The translations under genes were made by a program, and so were the position numbers. A model generated the notes under the pieces. It was not told the origin of the DNA and did no database searches. It saw only the letters and a program-made list of their open reading frames with translations. From Meishania litoralis (GTDB taxonomy: Bacteria; Bacteroidota; Bacteroidia; Flavobacteriales; Flavobacteriaceae), in NCBI RefSeq assembly GCF_042611095.1, contig NZ_JBHFPV010000002.1, forward strand, positions 620,001 through 684,000: a stretch of DNA of 64,000 bases. Direction: 5' to 3'. This document shows, one piece after another, positions 1 through 8,514 of this stretch; the stretch's first letter is position 1; the number at the start of each line of letters is the position of its first letter.

Positions 1-1
1 A

Positions 2-61
2 AAACTTCAACAACTAGATCCGGGCTTGATGGTTCTTCCCAAAAATCCTATTCTTTGTTAA
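2..61 (+). CDS. possible 3' end of a truncated upstream gene
   Basis: The first 60 bases are open in frame 2 and end at TAA 59-61. The 19 visible residues end in PKNPILC and use codons like those of neighbouring genes. The body of the gene would lie outside the window, so the product cannot be named. The stretch could equally be non-coding leader of the next gene. Confidence 0.25.
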   Translation, partial: KLQQLDPGLMVLPKNPILC

Positions 62-107
62 GGTATTCTTTTGTAATTTGTTGTCATAAAATCAACTGGT
101 CACTATC

Positions 108-1574
108 ATGAAAGACGACAAAGACAAAAAACCGGGCAATTCAAGAAGAAAATTTATCAAGCAAGGAGCAATGGCTTCCTCTATTTTCATAGTTCCCAGG
201 CATGTTTTGGGAGGAGTAGGGTACGTTGCGCCCAGTGACCGTTTAGCCTTGGCGGCCATCGGTGCCGGAGGCAAAGGAGCCAGCGACATCAAGAACGCCT
301 CGGTCAACGGTCGCGAAAAAGTAGTTGCACTCTGTGACGTCGATTTTTCAGGTTCGGCCAAGCGGTCAGTAGAAAATTTTCCGAAGGCCAAGTTATTTGA
401 CGACTACCGTGTGATGTTGGACAAAAAGAAAAACATCGATGCGGTAACGATCTCTACGCCCGATCATGTTCATGGTCCGGCCGCCAAATATGCTATGGAA
501 CGCGGCATTCACGTTTATGTTCAAAAACCGATGACACATAATATCAGGGAAGCTCGAATGCTTACCGAAATGGCCCGTGAAAAGAAGATAGTGACCCAAA
601 TGGGGAATCAAGGAGGTTCGAATCCACTTTTGAATATGGTACAAAATTGGATCGATACCGATGCGGTCGGGGCCATTTCAAAAGTCCAGGTATGGACCAA
701 CCGCCCCGTATGGCCCCAAGGAGGCGCAATGCCCGCTCCTGACCCAAGTTCAAAGCCATCGGCACTAAATTGGGATCTATGGTTGGGGCCGGCGCCGTTC
801 AAGGAATATACTCCTAATCTACATCCTTTTAGTTGGAGAGGATGGTGGGATTACGGCACAGGGGCCCTTGGCGATGTCGGATGCCATTTGATAGACATTC
901 CATTCCGCACTTTAGGCCTTAAATATCCGACCGATGCCGAATGTAGTGTGGGGTCGGTGTTCTCTCAAATGTGGAGTCCTGATTATCACCCTGAAGGCTG
1001 TCCTGCCTCTTCGTTCATCACATTGCATTTCGATGCGACCGAAAAAAGCAAGTCGCCCATAGAAATGACGTGGAGCGACGGTGGTATTCGTCCTTCACAC
1101 CCAGATATCATTCCCGCCGACCATGACATAGGAGGAAAGAACAGTGCGAACGGTGTATTGATAATCGGTGAAAAAGGAATCATTTCGACGAACATCAACG
1201 ATAGCTCTCCGATTATGCCGAAGCTGTATTTAAACGACGGCACTACCGACTTTGGCCCCGAAATCGAGGATAACGAGGAACCCGAATATGGCCACCAACG
1301 TAAATGGGTCGATGCCTGTAAGGCAGGCTTCGGAAGTGAAGAACATTTAGGTTTGACTTCTTCCTTCGATTATGCCGGACCTATGACCGAGACCGTATTG
1401 ATGGGCAACTTGGCCATTCGCTCGTATTTGCTCCGCAGGGAAAACGAAAAAAACCAAATGGAGTTCTTCGGCCGCAAAAAATTGTTATGGGACGGCGAAA
1501 ATATGCGCATTACCAATCTTGAAGAAGCCAATCAATTTGTTGGAAGAACCTACCGTGATGGGTTTGTTGTTTAA
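108..1574 (+). CDS. Gfo/Idh/MocA family oxidoreductase with Tat signal
   Basis: This 488-residue protein looks like an exported NAD(P)-dependent sugar or inositol dehydrogenase. The N-terminus has a twin-arginine signal (SRRKFIKQGA, about residues 12-21) followed by a hydrophobic stretch. Next comes a Rossmann fold with a glycine-rich turn (AIGAGGKG, about 50-57) and the family motif QKPMTHN near residue 140, which carries the conserved Lys-Pro of the active site. The length matches the long Bacteroidota subfamily with a bacterial-type C-terminal domain. Such proteins are often linked to carbohydrate breakdown in the periplasm. No polysaccharide genes flank it here, so the substrate is unknown. 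The family assignment is firm. Confidence 0.93.
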   Translation: MKDDKDKKPGNSRRKFIKQGAMASSIFIVPRHVLGGVGYVAPSDRLALAAIGAGGKGASDIKNASVNGREKVVALCDVDFSGSAKRSVENFPKAKLFDDYRVMLDKKKNIDAVTISTPDHVHGPAAKYAMERGIHVYVQKPMTHNIREARMLTEMAREKKIVTQMGNQGGSNPLLNMVQNWIDTDAVGAISKVQVWTNRPVWPQGGAMPAPDPSSKPSALNWDLWLGPAPFKEYTPNLHPFSWRGWWDYGTGALGDVGCHLIDIPFRTLGLKYPTDAECSVGSVFSQMWSPDYHPEGCPASSFITLHFDATEKSKSPIEMTWSDGGIRPSHPDIIPADHDIGGKNSANGVLIIGEKGIISTNINDSSPIMPKLYLNDGTTDFGPEIEDNEEPEYGHQRKWVDACKAGFGSEEHLGLTSSFDYAGPMTETVLMGNLAIRSYLLRRENEKNQMEFFGRKKLLWDGENMRITNLEEANQFVGRTYRDGFVV

Positions 1575-1634
1575 TGATATGGTCAAGAGTGGCGTTATAT
1601 GCGCGTTCCTCCTTTGAAGATTATAATGAAAAGC

Positions 1635-2276
1635 TTAGTTTTTATCTTCTAACATAGGTACGAAACGAAAGACCCCTAATTCCTTTTTCTCGAACTCCTT
1701 CTCAGATGTTCGTATATATAGAGTCATGGTTTGGTCATCTTCGCCCACGGGTATAACCAACCTGCCCCCCATTTTCAACTGCGACAATAGGGATTTCGGG
1801 GTCTCAGGCGCTCCAGCGGTCACAATAATACCATCAAAAGGGGCTTCTTCGGGCAAACCTTTATAACCATCTCCGAAGATGGACTTTTTAGGGCGATAAC
1901 CCATTTTCTTGAAAAATATATTTGTCTTTTTAAAGAGCTCTATTTGACGTTCAATGGTAAAAACCTTGGCTTTCAATGCCAATAATATTGCTGTCTGGTA
2001 CCCGCTTCCGGTACCTATTTCTAAAATCTTATCCCCCGGTTCTACCTGCAAAAGCTCTGTTTGAAAGGCGACAGTATAAGGTTGTGAAATAGTCTGTTCA
2101 GCACTAATGGGAAAAGCTTTGTCCTGATACGCATGGCCTTCAAAGCTACTGTCCATAAACAAATGACGGGGAACGGCACGGATGGCATTCAATACTTTTT
2201 TATCGCTTATTCCTTTGGCAATCAACAATTCTGCCAACTTATTGCGCATACCACGATGCTTCAATGTATCTTTCAA
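1635..2276 (-). CDS. pcm: protein-L-isoaspartate O-methyltransferase
   Basis: This enzyme transfers a methyl group from S-adenosylmethionine to isoaspartyl residues, starting repair of age-damaged proteins. The SAM-binding motif LEIGTGSGYQTAIL and the family signature around PRHLF and ISQPYTVAFQTELL are present. The reading frame is open upstream to 2300, but a TAnnTTTG promoter box lies at 2298-2305. A start at 2300 would therefore sit inside the promoter. The TTG at 2276 (MKDTLKHRGMRNKL) gives a 213-residue protein of normal length and is preferred. The gene is monocistronic and divergent from the operon starting at 2482. Confidence 0.93.
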   Translation of the reverse strand: MKDTLKHRGMRNKLAELLIAKGISDKKVLNAIRAVPRHLFMDSSFEGHAYQDKAFPISAEQTISQPYTVAFQTELLQVEPGDKILEIGTGSGYQTAILLALKAKVFTIERQIELFKKTNIFFKKMGYRPKKSIFGDGYKGLPEEAPFDGIIVTAGAPETPKSLLSQLKMGGRLVIPVGEDDQTMTLYIRTSEKEFEKKELGVFRFVPMLEDKN

Positions 2277-2297
2277 AGGTTTGGTTTTTTTGAATTC

Positions 2298-2330
2298 CAA
2301 AGTTAGGGAAGTAATTCAAATAAAAATCAA
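2298..2330 (-). promoter_or_regulatory. Bacteroidota-type promoter of pcm
   Basis: On the minus strand TTG (2330-2328) is followed after 22 bp by TAACTTTG (2305-2298). This fits the Flavobacterium consensus TTG-N17-23-TAnnTTTG. It places the transcript start about 15 bp before the TTG codon at 2276. Confidence 0.55.
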
Positions 2331-2458
2331 AACAAAGTTTGCCGAACTACGTTTACCGTATCAAAATGTCGTCAACTTTCACTGCCGGGCCTTCATCGCT
2401 ATGGCCAAAAGAAGCTACTAAACCTAAAGGCATGGACCGTTTACTCTTAACAATTATG

Positions 2459-2466
2459 TATTTTTG
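2459..2466 (+). promoter_or_regulatory. -7 box upstream of the 2482-9919 operon
   Basis: TATTTTTG matches the TAnnTTTG box and sits 15 bp before the ATG at 2482. I see no matching TTG 17-23 bp upstream. The box overlaps the alternative TTG start at 2464, which argues for the ATG at 2482. Confidence 0.4.
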
Positions 2467-2481
2467 GGCAAAATAAAAATT

Positions 2482-3441
2482 ATGCTTAAAGTAGGGGTCT
2501 TGGGTGCCGGCCATCTCGGTAAGATTCATTTGCGCCTTCTGAACGAATCGACCAAATATGAACTTATCGGTTTTTACGATGCTGACGAGATCAACGGCAA
2601 AAATGTAGCCGCCGAATTCGGTTATACCTATTTTGACAATATCAACCAGCTCATCAAAAGTGTTGATGTTGTAGATATCGTTACCCCTACCCTTTCCCAT
2701 TACAAGTGCGCGAAAAAAGCGATGGAACAGGGCAAACACGTGTTTCTCGAAAAGCCCATTACCAATACCCTCGAAGAAGCAAACGAGTTGTTATTGCTGG
2801 AAAAAAAGTATCGTGTAAAAGGTCAAGTGGGCCATGTCGAGCGTTTTAATCCCGCTTTTAAGGCCGTCAAGGAGAGTATCAAGGATCCGATGTTCATAGA
2901 GACCCATAGATTGGCAGAGTTTAATCCGAGGGGTACCGATGTTCCGGTAGTATTAGACCTTATGATCCATGATATCGATGCCATTCTAAGCGTGGTCTCG
3001 TCTGATGTAAAACAGATCAATGCGAGCGGGGTTTCCGTAATAAGTAAATCTCCTGACATTGCCAATGCACGGCTTGAATTCGAAAACGGATGTGTTGCCA
3101 ACTTAACGGCGAGCCGTATATCGCTGAAGAATATGCGCAAGTCACGCTTTTTTCAAAAAGACGCCTATATATCGGTCGATTTTTTGGAAAAAAAAGTGGA
3201 GGTCGTCAAAATGAAGGATGCACCCGAAACCATTGGCGATTTTGATATGGTCTTGCAGAATGCCGAAGGAGAAAAAAAACAGATCTATTTCGAAAATCCT
3301 GAGATTTTTGAAAACAATGCTATTTTAGATGAGCTCGAAACATTTGCCGATGCCATTAACAATGATACGGTTCCTGTGGTAACATTGGAACAGGGTACTG
3401 CGGCACTAAAGGTAGCATTGGCTATAATCGAATCTTTTTAA
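2482..3441 (+). CDS. cytoplasmic Gfo/Idh/MocA family oxidoreductase
   Basis: This 319-residue NAD(P)-binding oxidoreductase has an N-terminal Rossmann motif (VGVLGAGHLGKIHLRLL) directly after the start. The catalytic-region motif FLEKPITNT lies near residue 90, and the conserved MIHDIDAIL helix lies further on. There is no signal peptide, unlike the paralogue at 108. The ATG at 2482 is preferred to the TTG six codons upstream because the Rossmann strand normally begins at once. It is the first gene of a tightly packed operon and precedes a hydroxyacyl-CoA dehydrogenase by 11 bp. The substrate is unknown. Confidence 0.92.
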   Translation: MLKVGVLGAGHLGKIHLRLLNESTKYELIGFYDADEINGKNVAAEFGYTYFDNINQLIKSVDVVDIVTPTLSHYKCAKKAMEQGKHVFLEKPITNTLEEANELLLLEKKYRVKGQVGHVERFNPAFKAVKESIKDPMFIETHRLAEFNPRGTDVPVVLDLMIHDIDAILSVVSSDVKQINASGVSVISKSPDIANARLEFENGCVANLTASRISLKNMRKSRFFQKDAYISVDFLEKKVEVVKMKDAPETIGDFDMVLQNAEGEKKQIYFENPEIFENNAILDELETFADAINNDTVPVVTLEQGTAALKVALAIIESF

Positions 3442-3452
3442 ATCATATTCGC

Positions 3453-4340
3453 ATGCAAACAATTGCAGTTATCGGAGCAGGTACCATGGGTAATGGTATC
3501 GCACATGTTTTTGCCCAAAGCGGGTTTCAGGTCAACCTTATCGACATTTCGCAGAAATCTCTTGATACAGCTCTAGCGACAATATCTAAGAACCTTGACC
3601 GTATGGTGGCCAAAGAAAAAATAAATGAAACTGACAAGTCCGCTACCTTGGCAAATATTACTACGAATACGATACTCGTAGAAGGGGTGAAAAATGTTGA
3701 TCTTGTCGTTGAGGCGGCCACCGAAAATATCGAACTGAAGTTGGCCATTTTCAAGGAATTGGACGCAGCATGTGGGGCAACGACCATTTTAGCGACCAAT
3801 ACCTCCTCAATTTCCATAACCCAGATCGCCGCAGCTACAAATAGGCCCGAAATGGTAATCGGCATGCATTTTATGAACCCCGTGCCCATTATGAAACTGG
3901 TTGAGATCATCCGAGGATATAGCACTTCGAACGACACCACAAAAGCGATCATGGAACTTGCTGAAAAATTGGGCAAAACCCCGACCGAGGTAAACGATTA
4001 CCCGGGTTTTGTGGCCAACCGCATTTTGATGCCCATGATAAACGAGGCTATCGAAACCCTATATAACGGGGTTGCGGGGGTTCAAGAAATCGATACCGTC
4101 ATGAGATTGGGAATGGCCCACCCAATGGGCCCCTTGCAATTGGCGGATTTCATAGGTCTCGACGTATGCCTCTCGATTCTCAATGTCATGTACGAGGGTT
4201 TCAAAAACCAAAAATATGCGCCTTGCCCTTTATTGGTCAATATGGTCAGGGCAAAGAAATTAGGTATTAAATCGGGCGAGGGTTTTTATGATTATTCAGC
4301 GTCGCGTAAAGCTGAAATTGTTTCCGAACAGTTCAAATAA
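3453..4340 (+). CDS. 3-hydroxyacyl-CoA (3-hydroxybutyryl-CoA) dehydrogenase
   Basis: This 295-residue enzyme oxidises or reduces 3-hydroxyacyl-CoA with NAD(P). The N-terminus has the dinucleotide motif AVIGAGTMGNGIA. The catalytic region shows NTSSISIT and the His of GMHFMNPVPIMKLVEI. The C-terminal dimerisation domain contains the NRILMPMINEA and GMAHPMGPLQLADFIGLD motifs. The length is that of the single-domain form (Hbd/PaaH type) without a fused enoyl-CoA hydratase. Neighbours do not reveal whether it serves butyrate, phenylacetate or general beta-oxidation. Confidence 0.95.
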   Translation: MQTIAVIGAGTMGNGIAHVFAQSGFQVNLIDISQKSLDTALATISKNLDRMVAKEKINETDKSATLANITTNTILVEGVKNVDLVVEAATENIELKLAIFKELDAACGATTILATNTSSISITQIAAATNRPEMVIGMHFMNPVPIMKLVEIIRGYSTSNDTTKAIMELAEKLGKTPTEVNDYPGFVANRILMPMINEAIETLYNGVAGVQEIDTVMRLGMAHPMGPLQLADFIGLDVCLSILNVMYEGFKNQKYAPCPLLVNMVRAKKLGIKSGEGFYDYSASRKAEIVSEQFK

Positions 4341-4345
4341 GAATT

Positions 4346-5614
4346 ATGGCCGTTGTTAGACCGTTCAAGGCAATACGCCCTAAAAATGACAAGGCATCAT
4401 TTGTCGTCTCACGCTCGTACGAAGATTATTCAAAAAAAGAACTGAACGCTACTTTAAAGTTTAATCCGTTTTCGTTTTTACATATTATCAACCCTGGATT
4501 CAAATTCGATAAAAAGGTCGTTGGAAACGAACGCTTCAAATTAGTTCGGAATAGGTACCTGGAGTTTTTGGAGGAGGATGTTCTGATGAAAGACGCCCAA
4601 GACTGTTTCTACCTGTATCAGATTGAGAAGAACAATTTCAGTTGCTGTGGTCTTTTCGCGGCCACCAGCGTTGCGGATTATCGAAATGGTGTTATCAAAA
4701 AACATGAGGACACCATAAGCCGACGCGAAAAACTTTTTGCAAACTACCTTCAAACGGTCAAATTCAACGCCGAACCGGTCTTGATGACATACCCGGACAC
4801 CGATTCCATTGCGAAAATTTTCGACCAAGAGAAACAACGGTCTCCCGAATACCACTTTACCACCACTGATAAGGTTACGCATAGGCTCTGGCCAATCTCA
4901 GACGAAAAGATCATACGCAAAATAAAAGATGAGTTCGCCGATATAAACGCCCTTTATATAGCCGATGGCCATCATCGATGTGCGTCCTCAGATTTGTTGG
5001 CCAACATTAGCGAAAAGGCAAACCCTGAACATTCGGGCAAAGAACCTTACAATTATTTTATGGGGTATTTGATTCCCGAATCCGAAATTTATATATATGA
5101 GTTCAACCGAATGGCAAAAGACCTGAACGGATTGACCAAAGAGGAATTTTTGGTTCGTCTCGATGAATACTTCCGCATTCAAAACAAAGGTGTCATACTT
5201 TACAAGCCCACACGGAAACATCATTTTGGGATGTATCTAGACGGGGAATTCTATTCCTTATACTTAAGAAAGAAAGCGTACGCTTTTACCGATCCGTTGA
5301 GCGAACTCGATACGCAAATATTGTATAAAACCATCCTTGAACCCATTTTGGGTATTACAGATCTGCGAAATGATAAACGTATCACCTATGGATATGGCAA
5401 ACACAATGTATTAAGGATGAAGGATGAAATCGATAAGGGCAACTACAAGGTTGGTTTCACCTTGGTACCATTAACAATGGATGAAATCAAGGATATCGCC
5501 GATGCCAACCTGGTCATGCCCCCTAAAAGCACTTATATCGAGCCCAAGTTGAGAAGTGGATTGGCCATTTATGAATTAGAGTATAAAAAGAATCGAAATT
5601 TAACTGTGAAATGA
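4346..5614 (+). CDS. DUF1015 family protein
   Basis: This 422-residue soluble protein belongs to the DUF1015 family, whose biochemical role I do not know. The family hallmark is the ADGHHR motif, here at about residues 206-211. The N-terminus (VRPFKAIRP) is also typical. Members are often found near serine biosynthesis genes in Bacteroidota, but here it lies between a hydroxyacyl-CoA dehydrogenase (5 bp upstream) and yggS (4 bp overlap). No membrane segment or signal peptide is seen. Confidence 0.9.
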   Translation: MAVVRPFKAIRPKNDKASFVVSRSYEDYSKKELNATLKFNPFSFLHIINPGFKFDKKVVGNERFKLVRNRYLEFLEEDVLMKDAQDCFYLYQIEKNNFSCCGLFAATSVADYRNGVIKKHEDTISRREKLFANYLQTVKFNAEPVLMTYPDTDSIAKIFDQEKQRSPEYHFTTTDKVTHRLWPISDEKIIRKIKDEFADINALYIADGHHRCASSDLLANISEKANPEHSGKEPYNYFMGYLIPESEIYIYEFNRMAKDLNGLTKEEFLVRLDEYFRIQNKGVILYKPTRKHHFGMYLDGEFYSLYLRKKAYAFTDPLSELDTQILYKTILEPILGITDLRNDKRITYGYGKHNVLRMKDEIDKGNYKVGFTLVPLTMDEIKDIADANLVMPPKSTYIEPKLRSGLAIYELEYKKNRNLTVK

Positions 5615-6270
5615 CGATAACCGATAATCTGGCAAGAATAAAAAAAGGGCTGCCCCCGGGTGTTGAACTCGTTGCGGTATCGAAAACCAAGCCTGTTGAA
5701 GATATACTTAGGGCCTATAACAGTGGTCATTTGACCTTCGGCGAGAACAAAGTACAGGAGATGGTTTCAAAATGGGAACAATTGCCCAAGGATATTCAAT
5801 GGCACATGATCGGGCATCTACAACGAAACAAGGTAAAATATCTGGCCGAATTCGTATCGTTGATCCATGGTGTTGATAGTCTTAAACTTTTAAGAGAGAT
5901 AGACAAACAGGCCAAAAAACATAATCGGGTCATCAAATGTCTTTTACAGGTGCATATAGCGGAAGAGGATACAAAATTTGGTTTCGACCCCGATGAGCTG
6001 AATGAACTTGTTGAATCGAAAGAGTTACCGCAGTTGCCAAATGCCCAGATAGTGGGTCTAATGGGTATGGCTACGTTCACTGAAGACCAGTTACAGATTA
6101 GAAGGGAATTCAAAGCCCTCAAAAACCTGTTTGACGCGGTGAATGCCCAACTACCTGAAATATCGATACTTTCCATGGGTATGAGCGGTGATTACGAAAT
6201 CGCCATCGAAGAAGGCAGCACAATGGTCCGCATCGGAAGTAGTATCTTTGGTTCTAGAAACTATAGCTAA
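5611..6270 (+). CDS. YggS/PLPBP family PLP homeostasis protein
   Basis: This 219-residue protein binds pyridoxal phosphate and helps control cellular PLP and amino/keto-acid balance. The PLP lysine lies in VAVSKTKP (Lys25). The motifs FGENKVQEM, WHMIGHLQRNKVKY and the phosphate-binding MGMSGDYEIAIEEGSTMVRIG... region (RIGSSIFGSR at the end) are intact. The start codon overlaps the DUF1015 stop as ATGA, so the two are translationally coupled. Length is normal. Confidence 0.95.
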   Translation: MTITDNLARIKKGLPPGVELVAVSKTKPVEDILRAYNSGHLTFGENKVQEMVSKWEQLPKDIQWHMIGHLQRNKVKYLAEFVSLIHGVDSLKLLREIDKQAKKHNRVIKCLLQVHIAEEDTKFGFDPDELNELVESKELPQLPNAQIVGLMGMATFTEDQLQIRREFKALKNLFDAVNAQLPEISILSMGMSGDYEIAIEEGSTMVRIGSSIFGSRNYS

Positions 6271-6307
6271 CCTATCGTCTACGGTAACATGTATTGAACA
6301 AAAAGCA

Positions 6308-7678
6308 ATGTATTCGATTCTTGATATAGAGACAACAGGTGGAAAGTATAACGAGGAAGGCATCACCGAAATCGCCATCCATAGATTTGACGGGCATAAG
6401 GTAATCGATCGATTCATAAGCTTGGTCAATCCCGAACGTGAAATACAGCCATTCGTAGTCAATCTTACCGGCATTAACAATAAGATGCTGCGAACGGCCC
6501 CTAAATTTCATGAAGTGGCCAAGAGAATCGTTGAAATTACCGAAGACTCGGTATTAGTGGCCCACAATTCGCAATTCGATTATCGAATTTTACGTACCGA
6601 ATTTAGGCGCTTGGGGTATAATTTCGAACGTAAAACGCTCTGTACGGTGGAGCTTTCCAAAACATTGTTGCCAGAAGCCGAATCTTACAGTCTCGGCAAA
6701 TTGGTGCGTTCGTTGGGCATTGCGGTAAGCGATAGGCATAGAGCCAATGGTGATGCATTGGCGACGCTAAAATTGTTCAAACTATTATTGGCCAAAGACA
6801 GCGACAAATCCATACTCAAGACCGTTGTACGAAAAGAGGCCCACGGCGAGCTATCTGAAAGGCAACTTGATATCGTGGAACGAATGCCCTCTGAAACCGG
6901 TATTTATTATATGCATAATAAGGATGGGGAAATAATCTACCTTGCCAAAAGCAATAACATAAAAAAAAGGGTAAATCAACATTTCACCCAAGAAGGAAAC
7001 CGGGCACGCAGATTACAAAAGGAAACCAAAAAGGTGACCTTCGAAAAGACTGGAAGCGAACTCGTGGCCATTCTTAAAGAACAGGAAGAGTTGCGGCGCA
7101 ACTCGCCCAAGTTTAATTCACATACAAAACAACGGCTTTATAGCCACATAATGTTGGCCGAAGAAAATGATCGAGGCTACATTTGTCTGCAAATCGCTAA
7201 GGCGACCCCAACAAAAAAGGGCCTAATGACTTTCAATGGTATTCATAGTGCCATTAACTTCCTTGATAAATTAAACGAAGAATTTACATTGTGTCCCGAA
7301 CTAAATGGTCTTGCCGGGACCGGTGCGAATGACCCAGGGCATAATCCTGAAAAATGTAACGGGGCGTGTTCGGCCCAAGAACCCGTCGAGCAGTATAATG
7401 CTCGAGTTGAATCTGCACTAAAAAAATATAGCTCGAACGGAAAGAGTTTTGTTCTTGTAGACAAGGGGCGTGAAATTGGTGAATACAGTGCCATTCTTAT
7501 CAAAAATGGTATTTTTAAGGGATTGGGGTACTACGACCTTAACCATCAAATCAATAATATTCATATCTTAGAATCATTGATTACCCCGATGGAGAGCAAC
7601 GAAAACACCGCTCACATTATCGACTCGTACCTAAGAAAAAGAAAGGTCATCAAGAAAATAGAATTAGACATAGTTTGA
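6308..7678 (+). CDS. DEDDh 3'-5' exonuclease fused to GIY-YIG nuclease domain
   Basis: This 456-residue protein joins two nuclease modules. Residues 1 to about 170 form a DnaQ-like exonuclease with the acidic motifs SILDIETTGG (start), AHNSQFD and HRANGDALAT. From about residue 200 a GIY-YIG domain follows (GIYYM, then IIYLAKSNNIKKRV), with a UvrC-like continuation. The ATG at 6308 is chosen because the first catalytic Asp normally lies a few residues from the start. The frame stays open upstream to 6188, inside yggS. Exonuclease plus UvrC-like fusions are known in Bacteroidota and Actinobacteria and resemble the nick-making half of nucleotide excision repair. The role here is inferred. Confidence 0.88.
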   Translation: MYSILDIETTGGKYNEEGITEIAIHRFDGHKVIDRFISLVNPEREIQPFVVNLTGINNKMLRTAPKFHEVAKRIVEITEDSVLVAHNSQFDYRILRTEFRRLGYNFERKTLCTVELSKTLLPEAESYSLGKLVRSLGIAVSDRHRANGDALATLKLFKLLLAKDSDKSILKTVVRKEAHGELSERQLDIVERMPSETGIYYMHNKDGEIIYLAKSNNIKKRVNQHFTQEGNRARRLQKETKKVTFEKTGSELVAILKEQEELRRNSPKFNSHTKQRLYSHIMLAEENDRGYICLQIAKATPTKKGLMTFNGIHSAINFLDKLNEEFTLCPELNGLAGTGANDPGHNPEKCNGACSAQEPVEQYNARVESALKKYSSNGKSFVLVDKGREIGEYSAILIKNGIFKGLGYYDLNHQINNIHILESLITPMESNENTAHIIDSYLRKRKVIKKIELDIV

Positions 7679-8514
7679 AAGACGATAAATCTGATACTGG
7701 ATGGAGAAGAAAACTCCATGAGGTAATATACGGTACACATACCCCTGCAGGAAAACTGTTCGATATTCTTCTGCTTGTTCTTATACTTTACAGCATTATC
7801 GTCGTAATGCTTGAAAGCGTTCCTCGATTTGACACTAAGTACCATGAATTCTTGAACATCTCTGAATGGGTGGTCACCATTCTATTTTCCATAGAGTATA
7901 TTCTCAGGGTAATCTGTATCAATAAGCCTAGAAAGTATATTTTCAGTTTTTTTGGTATAGTCGATCTATTGTCCACCATCCCGAAATATCTTTCTTATTT
8001 TTTGGTAGGATCGCAATATCTTACCGCTTTCAGGGCCCTGAGATTGTTAAGGGTTTTTAGGATCTTGAAATTGGTCCGTTTCGTTGGTGAGTCGAATAAT
8101 TTGGTAAGAGCTTTGAAAGCCAGTCGGACGAAAATTTTTGTTTTCGTGTTTTTTGTATTGGTCATTTCCGTACTTCTGGGCACCCTAATGTATCTTATTG
8201 AAGGGCCCGAACATGGCTTTAACAGTATACCCCATAGCGTATACTGGACGATTGTTACCTTGACAACGGTCGGCTACGGTGATATTTCACCTGAAACGGC
8301 TTTAGGACAGTTTCTTGCCACATTGATCATGATCATTGGATATGGAATAATCGCGGTACCGACAGGAATTGTATCGGCCGAATACGCCTCGGCACAAAAC
8401 AAGGCCAAAGATTTGGATGAGGGAAGATCTTGTCCGAATTGCAGTGCCGAAATCTATCGCTCCGATGCCGATTTTTGCAGAAAATGTGGGTATGATATAA
8501 CCGATGAGGCGTGA
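7675..8514 (+). CDS. voltage-gated potassium channel with C-terminal zinc ribbon
   Basis: This 279-residue inner-membrane protein has six predicted transmembrane segments. An arginine-rich S4 voltage sensor (RALRLLRVFRILKLVRFV) precedes the pore, and the selectivity filter TTVGYGD lies near residue 203. The last 35 residues carry two CxxC pairs (CPNC and CRKC) that form a probable zinc ribbon. It starts with TTG inside the stop of the upstream gene (TTGA overlap), and its stop overlaps the GTG of miaA. It probably passes K+, possibly as a general ion transporter. What the zinc ribbon binds is unknown. Confidence 0.9.
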   Translation: MKDDKSDTGWRRKLHEVIYGTHTPAGKLFDILLLVLILYSIIVVMLESVPRFDTKYHEFLNISEWVVTILFSIEYILRVICINKPRKYIFSFFGIVDLLSTIPKYLSYFLVGSQYLTAFRALRLLRVFRILKLVRFVGESNNLVRALKASRTKIFVFVFFVLVISVLLGTLMYLIEGPEHGFNSIPHSVYWTIVTLTTVGYGDISPETALGQFLATLIMIIGYGIIAVPTGIVSAEYASAQNKAKDLDEGRSCPNCSAEIYRSDADFCRKCGYDITDEA

